A stretch of 64,000 bases of DNA, from NCBI RefSeq assembly GCF_009707365.1, contig NZ_CP046122.1, forward strand, positions 310,001 to 374,000. Direction: 5' to 3'. This DNA is from Microlunatus sp. Gsoil 973 (GTDB lineage Bacteria; Actinomycetota; Actinomycetes; Propionibacteriales; Propionibacteriaceae). The translations under genes were made by a program, and so were the position numbers. This document shows, one piece after another, positions 56,449-64,000 of this stretch; position 1 is the first letter of the stretch; each line of letters opens with the position of its first letter. The notes beneath the pieces were generated by a model, which was given only the letters and a program-made list of their open reading frames with translations, did no database searches and had not been told where the DNA came from.

Positions 56449-57588
56449 TCAGTCCTGCGGGGGCAGGATCCGCACGTCGGTGATCACCAGGTCCAGTGCC
56501 TGCGCGACCGCCTGCACCGCGGCGTCTGTGTCGGCGGTCTCGATACCGGACGATCTGTGCAGTGGGGTGATCTCGATGATCGTCCCGGCGGGACGGCCGA
56601 CGGTGCGCCAGCCTCCCACGATCCGTCCGTCGAGCAACACGGTGGGGGAGAACAGCCCGTTCGCCCGCGCCCAGACCTTGTCGAGGTGGACTTGATCAAG
56701 GAACCGGTCGCGATGCTCCGGTGCGTAGCCGAGCAGCAATCCGTCGAACTCGGGAAGCAGTCGCAGACCGGGATCCCTACGTCGGCGTTTCGGGACAACG
56801 GCGAGGTCGAGAAGGTCGCTGCCGTCAGGCCCCGTGTGGCGCACGAGCTCCTCGCCCAGCGTGGTGACCGCCCGATCGACCGTGCCCAGCGGCACGCCGA
56901 GCCACCAGGCGATGTCCTTCCGGCCGGCCGGCCCGTAGGAGCCGAGATGGACCCGGGTCAGCGCCGTCACGGCTGCGTCATGATCAACAACCGGGATGGT
57001 CGGCACCACCCGGCGCGCGGTGCGGTGGAAGCCGTCGGTGCGCAGCTCCCAGTGATGATCCCGGGGCCGCCTGATCAGCCCGCTGTGGCCCCAGACCAGG
57101 TTCTGGCAGTAGCTCTGGTCCAGTTCCTGCAGCCGCGCCTCCGGATTGTGCTCGGCAACCGCCTCGCGCACCCGATCGACGACGGCGTCCCGCGGCTGCC
57201 AACTGTCGCCGCAGAACGACTCGATCACCGAGGTCAGCCGGCAGACGTCCGGGGCGTCGATGCCCAGCAGTCGCCCGAGATCTCTGGCCTGACGCGGGCG
57301 GCGCGTGGCGTCGACGGCCGCGAACTGATCGACCACGGTCGTGTGCACGGTGCCGCGGAGACTGGTGGTCTTCAGCAGCAGGTGATCGGCGAACGCCTGG
57401 TTGATGGTCCGGTAGCTGACGCCGGGCAACCGCGATGCTGCGGTGAGGAACGGCGCGCGCGGTACCTGTGACTGGATCGGCCCGAGCCGGTCGAAGAGCT
57501 CAAGCAATTGCCGCCGGCCGTGTCCCCGCAACGACGGGAACTGCCGGGCCAGCGTCATGGTCCGCACCTGCTCCTCGGTCAACGCCAT
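56449..57588 (-). CDS. Winged-helix DNA-binding protein, HTH_42 (AlkZ/YcaQ-like) family
   Basis: A 379-residue protein of the HTH_42 superfamily, which includes DNA glycosylases AlkZ and YcaQ that remove bulky or cross-linked alkyl purines. The motif GPIQSQVPRAPFLTAASR places Q39-S40-Q41 where AlkZ has its catalytic Q-x-Q. LRGTVHTTVVDQFAAV, ELDQSYCQNLVWGHSGLIRRPRDHHWEL and DIAWWLGVPLGTVDRAV are further family blocks, the last a winged helix. It could repair or resist alkylating natural products; no biosynthetic genes are near. The ATG lies 6 bases after TACATT, a leaderless promoter. Confidence 0.8.
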   Translation of the reverse strand: MALTEEQVRTMTLARQFPSLRGHGRRQLLELFDRLGPIQSQVPRAPFLTAASRLPGVSYRTINQAFADHLLLKTTSLRGTVHTTVVDQFAAVDATRRPRQARDLGRLLGIDAPDVCRLTSVIESFCGDSWQPRDAVVDRVREAVAEHNPEARLQELDQSYCQNLVWGHSGLIRRPRDHHWELRTDGFHRTARRVVPTIPVVDHDAAVTALTRVHLGSYGPAGRKDIAWWLGVPLGTVDRAVTTLGEELVRHTGPDGSDLLDLAVVPKRRRRDPGLRLLPEFDGLLLGYAPEHRDRFLDQVHLDKVWARANGLFSPTVLLDGRIVGGWRTVGRPAGTIIEITPLHRSSGIETADTDAAVQAVAQALDLVITDVRILPPQD

Positions 57589-57594
57589 GGTCGG

Positions 57595-57600
57595 AATGTA
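57595..57600 (-). promoter_or_regulatory. -10 hexamer TACATT, leaderless start
   Basis: On the minus strand TACATT ends 6 bases before the ATG of the HTH_42 gene, with no Shine-Dalgarno between them. This fits a leaderless transcript. Confidence 0.45.
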
Positions 57601-57755
57601 GCCGCGGTCGGTGACAGTTTCCGGCCGGAACTGCCCTCGCTGATGTGACGCGTTCCACATCCGTGCCTGTCACGCCAGGATCACAGGCGTCGACGACCCG
57701 GGAGAAGCGTCGCGACGGCGCGACGAACCTGCAGAAGGAGACGAAAGGAAGAACT

Positions 57756-58196
57756 ATGGCACGGATGGCGATCGTCGAGGTTGCTCCCGAGGGTTACCGC
57801 GCGGCCTCCGCCCTGGAGCGCTATTCACGGGAGAACGTCGAACACGACATCTACGAGCTGATCAAGCTGCGTTCCTCGCAGCTGAACGGGTGCGCGTTCT
57901 GCGTCGACATGCACGGCAGCGACATGCTGAAGGCCGGAATGCCGTTCCGCAAGATCAACTCCGTCGCCGCCTGGCGGGAGGCGGACTGGTTCACCGAGCG
58001 GGAACGTGCCGCTCTGGAGTTGGCGGAGCAGGCGACCCTGTTGCCCGGAGGGGTACCCGATGAGGTGTGGCACGCGGCCGCCAAGGTGTTCACCGAGCGG
58101 GAACTGGCCGATCTGTTGTTCGCGATCGCAACGATCAACGTCTGGAATCGGCTGATGGTCAGCACCCAGTCGGGGCCGAAACCCGCTCAGTTGTGA
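57756..58196 (+). CDS. Carboxymuconolactone decarboxylase family (AhpD-like) protein
   Basis: A 146-residue all-helical protein. ELIKLRSSQLNGCAFCVDMHGSDMLKAG contains the CxxC-(x)3-H motif (C46, C49, H53) of AhpD-like peroxidase-linked members, preceded by the conserved glutamate. It probably has peroxidase or disulfide-reductase activity. Genes of this family are the typical regulatory partner of ECF41 sigma factors, and here an ECF41 gene converges on it, the two 3' ends overlapping by 38 bases. GAAAGGAAG precedes the ATG. Confidence 0.88.
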   Translation: MARMAIVEVAPEGYRAASALERYSRENVEHDIYELIKLRSSQLNGCAFCVDMHGSDMLKAGMPFRKINSVAAWREADWFTERERAALELAEQATLLPGGVPDEVWHAAAKVFTERELADLLFAIATINVWNRLMVSTQSGPKPAQL

Positions 58197-59116
58197 TCTT
58201 CTCCGGGTTGGCGATGTCGAAGAAGCGGTAGATCCGGCCCTCCCGGACTTCGAGCGTGAGCAGGTTCTGGCGCCCGGCCAGAACCATGCTCAGCCCGATC
58301 CGTCCGTTGATCAACACCGCTTCCGGGCGGGTGTCCGGGTTGCGCCGGGCGATTCCGATGATCAACCGCGCGACCTTCACCGGTCCGACGACCGGCTGAC
58401 GCGCCGCCTTGGCCAGACCGCCGCCGTCGGAGTAGGCGACCACGTCCTCATGCAGCACGGCGAGCAGCCGATCAAGATCACCGCGGCGGGCGGCCGCCAG
58501 GGAACCGCGCGAGCAGCCGCCGAGCCACCGCATCGGTCTGCTCATCGGTCTGCTCATCAGCCGGGCGGGCAGGCGGGCCGACATCCGGGTCGACGAGCGT
58601 CGCTCGATCATCGTCCGGACGATCAAGCTCAGCTGCGTTGGCACCCAACTTCGCACGCGCCCGATGATCATGCTGCCGAGAAGCCTCCTGGGATATCTCC
58701 AACAGGTCGGCGATCTCGGCATGCCCGTAGTCGAGCGAGCGCAGGATGATCACGGCTCGCTGTATTGGCGTCAGGCTCTCAGCCAGCCGCAGGAAGCCGA
58801 GCGACAACTCGGCCTCCCGTTCCCCGGCGTCGGCCGGCAGATCGGTGATCGCGGTCACCCGCGGCTCGGGCAGCCACGGGCCGACGTAGGCCCGCCGCTC
58901 CCGCCTGCGGCGGCGGAGCTGATCAAGCGAGCGGCGTACGGTGACAGTGGTGAGCCAGCCGGCCGGATTGTCCGGCTGGTCGGTCTGCAACCATTCCACG
59001 GCGACGTCGCCGACGACGTCCTCGGCGTCGGTGAGCGAGCCGAGCATCCGGTAGGCGATCCGCAGCAGTCGCGGTCGCTCGTTCTCGAAGTCGGTAGCGG
59101 CGGTCAGGGTGATCAC
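58159..59116 (-). CDS. ECF41-type RNA polymerase sigma factor with SnoaL-like C-terminal domain (frameshifted)
   Basis: Reconstructed length is about 318 residues. Region 2 is RLLRIAYRMLGSLTDAEDVVGDVAVEWLQ, the linker has the ECF41 motif WLPEP, region 4 is LTPIQRAVIILRSLDYGHAEIADLLEISQEASRQ, and the C-terminal NTF2/SnoaL-like domain carries the ECF41 motifs DGGG (YSDGGGLAK) and NPEK near the end. That domain regulates the sigma factor itself, without an anti-sigma factor. The last 115 residues are shifted by one extra G at 58500-58502 (RF then LAAARRGDLDRLL). It starts at GTG overlapping the ArsR-like stop, and is third in an MFS-ArsR-sigma operon. Confidence 0.85.
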
Positions 59117-59853
59117 GACTGCAACACCAGTCCGAAGTCCCGTTCCAGGACGGTCTCTCCGGCGGCCGTCACCTTCAACGCCCGATGAGTGGCGCCGCGT
59201 TGTACCCAGCCCGCCTCCAGGAAGCGGTCCCGGATGCCGCGGCCGAGTCGACCGGCCAGGTGGTGCCTGGTCTCGGTCCAGTCGATGCAGTAGCGGACCA
59301 GCGGTCGGCGGCTGTCGGGGATCTGTACGCCCACGGTCCTCAGGAACGCCTCACCGTCATCGGTCACCCGGTAGTCGAGGTCATGACCGTGCGCCGCCGG
59401 GTGGTCGTCGACCGCGTCGTCGGGGTCGAAGACGCCGTTGCCACCGATCAGATAGCCGCGCTGCAACATGCCCTGCATGATGCCGACACCCAGCCTGCCG
59501 GCCAGATGGTCGTAACAGGTACGCGCCCGGCGTAGCTGCGCGGCGCGGGTGCTGCCACGCAGTGAGGTGATGGGTTCCGGGGGAGCGAGTTCCATCAGCC
59601 GTTCCAGCACGCCGGCGACCTCGGGTCCGGCGATCCGGAAGTGCCGGTTCCGACCGTCTGTCCGAGCCGCGATCAGCCGCCCCTCGGTCAGTTTGCGCAG
59701 ATGGGCGCTGGCCGTGGACCGGCTGATTCCGGCCTCCTCGGCGAGCACACCGGCCGAGAGCTCCCGGCCGGATGCCAGCGCCAGCAGGATCTTGCTGCGG
59801 GCGCGGTCGGCGATCAGCTCGGCAACCGCGGACAGGTCCGCATCCCCGGTCAT
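59113..59853 (-). CDS. ArsR-like winged-helix regulator with C-terminal domain
   Basis: A 246-residue protein. LIADRARSKILLALASGRELSAGVLAEEAGISRSTASAHLRKLTEGRLIAARTDGRNRHFRI is an ArsR-type winged helix (about 10-75) with GRNRHF as the wing. The C-terminal 150 residues contain two short repeats around CYDHLAGRLGVGIMQGMLQRGYL and WTETRHHLAGRLGRGIRDRFLEAGWV, a known arrangement in actinobacterial ArsR regulators of transporters. It starts two bases after the MFS stop (TGATCATG) and overlaps the sigma gene at its end. It probably represses its own operon via the palindrome upstream of the MFS gene. Confidence 0.85.
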   Translation of the reverse strand: MTGDADLSAVAELIADRARSKILLALASGRELSAGVLAEEAGISRSTASAHLRKLTEGRLIAARTDGRNRHFRIAGPEVAGVLERLMELAPPEPITSLRGSTRAAQLRRARTCYDHLAGRLGVGIMQGMLQRGYLIGGNGVFDPDDAVDDHPAAHGHDLDYRVTDDGEAFLRTVGVQIPDSRRPLVRYCIDWTETRHHLAGRLGRGIRDRFLEAGWVQRGATHRALKVTAAGETVLERDFGLVLQS

Positions 59854-59855
59854 GA

Positions 59856-61280
59856 TCAACTCCCGTCCTCCAGGCGATGTCGGGTGGCCCTCATCGAGCT
59901 CACCACACCGAAAGCACTGATCGCCGCAGCGAACAGCACCGCCGTGACGAAACCTGTGCGATACCCGCCCCCATTGAGCATCGCGCCAAGAACGGCAACG
60001 CCGATGGCACCACCGAGTTGCCGTGTGGTGTTCAGACTGCCACTGGCCAGTCCGGCGCTGGTCGACGGGGCAGCGTTCAGGGCGACCGAGGTCATTGCCG
60101 GCATCGCCAATGACAGCAGACCGCAGACGGCGAGGCCGAGGATGATCACCGTAGCCCGTCCGGTTGCTGCGCCGACAGCGATGATCACCATCCCGACGAT
60201 CGCGAAACAGAAGCCGGAGACCATCGGCTTCCGCGCTCCCAGTCGGGCCACCAGAAAGCCACTCGAGGTGGCGCCCACGGCAACCACCAGCGCGGACGGG
60301 AGTACTCCAAGACCCGCCCGCAGCGCAGAGAAGCCGTACGCCGACTGCAGCGCGAGCGAGACGCACAGCAGGCTGCCGTAGATGCCGAAGTTGAAGACCA
60401 GTCCGGTCACCAGCGCCCAACCGAACTCCGGTCTGCCCAGCAACGAACGATCCACCAACGGATGGTCGCTGCGCCGCTGCGTGATCACGAACAACGCACC
60501 GGCGACGACCGTGCAGCCGATCAAGGAGATGCCCAACGGTGGACGGTCCACCGACTCGATGATCCCCGCGGTCAGGGCACCGAGTGCGACGACGGCGAGC
60601 GTCGTGCCGACCAGGTCGGGCCGTCCCTCCGAACGGCCGCCCCTGGGTGCCAACACCGAGATCACCGTGGCGACGACGGCCGCCACCGGAAGATTGAGCC
60701 AGAAGATCGCCGGCCAGCCGACCGCGGAGATCAACAGGCCACCGATCACCGGCCCGGCGGCGAAACCCGCCGTCGCGATCCCTCCCCAGATGCCGAGGGC
60801 CCGGGCGCGCTCGCGTCGTACCGGGTAGAGCCGTCCGATCAGTGCCAGGGACGCCGGCAGCATGATCGCAGCCCCGACACCCTGGAAGACCCGGGCCGGT
60901 ATCAGGACCGCCCAGCCGGTCGCCAGGGCGGCGAACAGCGACGACACCCCGAATACGGCGAAGCCTGTCACCGTGGCGGCCCGGTGCCCGAGCCGATCAC
61001 CGAAGGCTCCGGCAGCGAGCATGCACGCGGCGAACGGCACGGCGTAGCCGTCGACCAGCCATTGCGCAGCTTCGATCCCGCCACCCAGATCCGACCGGAC
61101 CGCATTCAACGCGACATTGACGACGGTCGCGTCGAACTGCACCAGCCCGAAGGTGAGTGACAAGGCGATCAACGTCACCGTCCGGCGCACTCCGGTGACC
61201 CGAGCGCCGTCGGACGAGTCATCCGTGCCGGGGCCGGTGTTGAGATCCGTGGTCTGTTCCCTGGTCGGCATGGCTTCCAT
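59856..61280 (-). CDS. MFS drug exporter, DHA2 family (14 helices)
   Basis: A 474-residue inner-membrane protein. LSLTFGLVQFDATVVNVALNAVRSDLG is the DHA2 helix-1 motif D, ACMLAAGAFGDRLGHRAATVTG is motif A, ALIGRLYPVRRERARALGIWGGIATAGFAAGPVIGGLL is motif C, and GLASGSLNTTRQLGGAIGVAVLGAM is typical of helix 13. It likely exports drugs or dyes by proton antiport. MEAMPTREQ was taken as the start; a second ATG is three codons later. It heads an operon with an ArsR-like regulator and an ECF41 sigma factor. Confidence 0.88.
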   Translation of the reverse strand: MEAMPTREQTTDLNTGPGTDDSSDGARVTGVRRTVTLIALSLTFGLVQFDATVVNVALNAVRSDLGGGIEAAQWLVDGYAVPFAACMLAAGAFGDRLGHRAATVTGFAVFGVSSLFAALATGWAVLIPARVFQGVGAAIMLPASLALIGRLYPVRRERARALGIWGGIATAGFAAGPVIGGLLISAVGWPAIFWLNLPVAAVVATVISVLAPRGGRSEGRPDLVGTTLAVVALGALTAGIIESVDRPPLGISLIGCTVVAGALFVITQRRSDHPLVDRSLLGRPEFGWALVTGLVFNFGIYGSLLCVSLALQSAYGFSALRAGLGVLPSALVVAVGATSSGFLVARLGARKPMVSGFCFAIVGMVIIAVGAATGRATVIILGLAVCGLLSLAMPAMTSVALNAAPSTSAGLASGSLNTTRQLGGAIGVAVLGAMLNGGGYRTGFVTAVLFAAAISAFGVVSSMRATRHRLEDGS

Positions 61281-61296
61281 GCTGGCGCGCCAACAC

Positions 61297-61320
61297 TTCG
61301 TCGCACGACGAATTGTCGTC
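61297..61320. promoter_or_regulatory. Candidate operator of the MFS-ArsR-sigma operon
   Basis: TTCGTCG-CA-CGACGAA (61297-61312) is a perfect palindrome 17 bases upstream of the MFS start, overlapped by a second dyad GACGA-ATTG-TCGTC (61307-61320). The position fits repression by the ArsR-like protein encoded in the operon. Confidence 0.45.
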
Positions 61321-61380
61321 CTCGCAGTCACCTGGGTGACCGGGTCCCGCCGGCTTCATCCCCGGATGGACGCACTGGGG

Positions 61381-61386
61381 TAGAAT
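61381..61386 (+). promoter_or_regulatory. -10 hexamer TAGAAT of the leuS leader transcript
   Basis: TAGAAT ends 6 bases before the ATG of a short leader reading frame, so the transcript is expected to start at that ATG. No strong -35 is seen at 16-18 bases upstream. Confidence 0.55.
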
Positions 61387-61392
61387 GACGCT

Positions 61393-61419
61393 ATGCATCG
61401 CCAGGAGCTCCTTAGCTAG
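61393..61419 (+). CDS. leuS leader peptide MHRQELLS
   Basis: ATG CAT CGC CAG GAG CTC CTT AGC TAG encodes an eight-residue peptide with two adjacent leucine codons (CTC, CTT), directly behind a -10 hexamer and without a Shine-Dalgarno, so it would be translated from a leaderless mRNA. It lies about 135 bases upstream of leucyl-tRNA synthetase. Tandem codons for the cognate amino acid are the hallmark of attenuation leader peptides. CTT is a rare codon at this GC content, which would strengthen stalling. It is too short for routine gene calling. Confidence 0.6.
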   Translation: MHRQELLS

Positions 61420-61477
61420 CCGCGCAGACCCGGTCTGTGCGGCTGCCCCTCGTGCCTTCGGCGCCGGGGGCCTTCTT
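61418..61477 (+). terminator. Two consecutive hairpins, the second a terminator-like attenuator
   Basis: Hairpin 1 pairs AGCCGCGCAGA (61418-61428) with TCTGTGCGGCT (61434-61444), one G-U pair included; its 5' arm overlaps the leader stop codon. Hairpin 2 pairs GCCCCTCGTGCC (61445-61456) with GGCGCCGGGGGC (61460-61471) around TTC, with one mismatch, and is followed by the pyrimidine tract CTTCTT. Two 12-base direct copies of CTTATGTCCTGG follow. I could not find a clean antiterminator pairing by eye. Confidence 0.55.
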
Positions 61478-61554
61478 ATGTCCTGGCTTATGTCCTGGAT
61501 CATCTGAACGACGCGGATGCCCCAACGAGTGGGCGGTGCAAAGGAGAGGGAGCA

Positions 61555-64000
<2,446 letters not shown>

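Noticed and set aside
61381-61554. A T-box riboswitch before leuS
   Set aside because: The stretch between the promoter and the hairpins is too short for stem I, and no T-box consensus is visible. A leader peptide explains the sequence better.

Overview
The window is GC-rich, densely coded DNA from an actinobacterium. The pointers are the AmtB-GlnB-GlnD nitrogen cluster, an ECF41-type sigma factor, many GTG starts, many genes with a -10 hexamer only 6-7 bases before the start codon (leaderless transcripts), and families such as DUF6131, DUF4192 and HTH_42. A Propionibacteriaceae (Microlunatus-like) source is plausible but is inference only. I see no mobile element, CRISPR array, rRNA or tRNA.

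Layout. 1-3.4 kb: end of a LuxR regulator, a methyltransferase, a histidine phosphatase, a sugar-phosphate isomerase-like protein and a 51-residue membrane peptide. 3.5-11.4 kb: an aromatic catabolic cluster for homoprotocatechuate meta-cleavage (FAD hydroxylase, divergent GntR regulator, FAA-hydrolase/RraA fusion, DapA-like aldolase, HpaE, HpaD) with a shared candidate GntR operator. 11.4-25 kb: an intergenic repeat array, a TPP enzyme, a DsbA-like protein, a VOC protein, then a transporter/amino-acid aldolase/epoxide hydrolase/FAD monooxygenase run, a secreted protein, a degenerate kinase and a sugar-lactone oxidase. 25-34.7 kb: YbaK deacylase, gamma carbonic anhydrase, lysoplasmalogenase, uracil permease, rhomboid protease, two GT4 glycosyltransferases and dihydropteroate synthase. 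34.9-44.1 kb: a sugar-catabolism region (ROK regulator, three Gfo/Idh/MocA dehydrogenases, acyltransferase, paired fluoride channels, mutarotase-like enzyme, MFS transporter). 45-52 kb: DUF4192 protein, PfkB kinase, methyltransferase, then the amtB-glnB-glnD operon. 52-52.7 kb: a repeat-rich spacer. 52.7-61.3 kb: deformylase, MFS exporters with ArsR-type regulators, GalE, an AlkZ-like protein, a carboxymuconolactone decarboxylase-family protein and an ECF41 sigma factor. 61.4-64 kb: leuS, cut by the window end, behind a short Leu-Leu leader peptide and a terminator-like hairpin.

Two window-wide properties matter for reading the list. First, at least eleven genes or gene ends carry a single-base insertion or deletion, mostly inside G or C runs, in otherwise intact proteins. 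Such genes are listed over their full reconstructed span; sequence error is the simplest explanation. Second, the palindrome TGATCA is strongly over-represented, and synonymous codons seem bent to create it. The most interesting local signals are the leuS leader, the FAA-RraA fusion and a diverged family of intergenic repeats carrying TCAAA-N-TTTGA palindromes.
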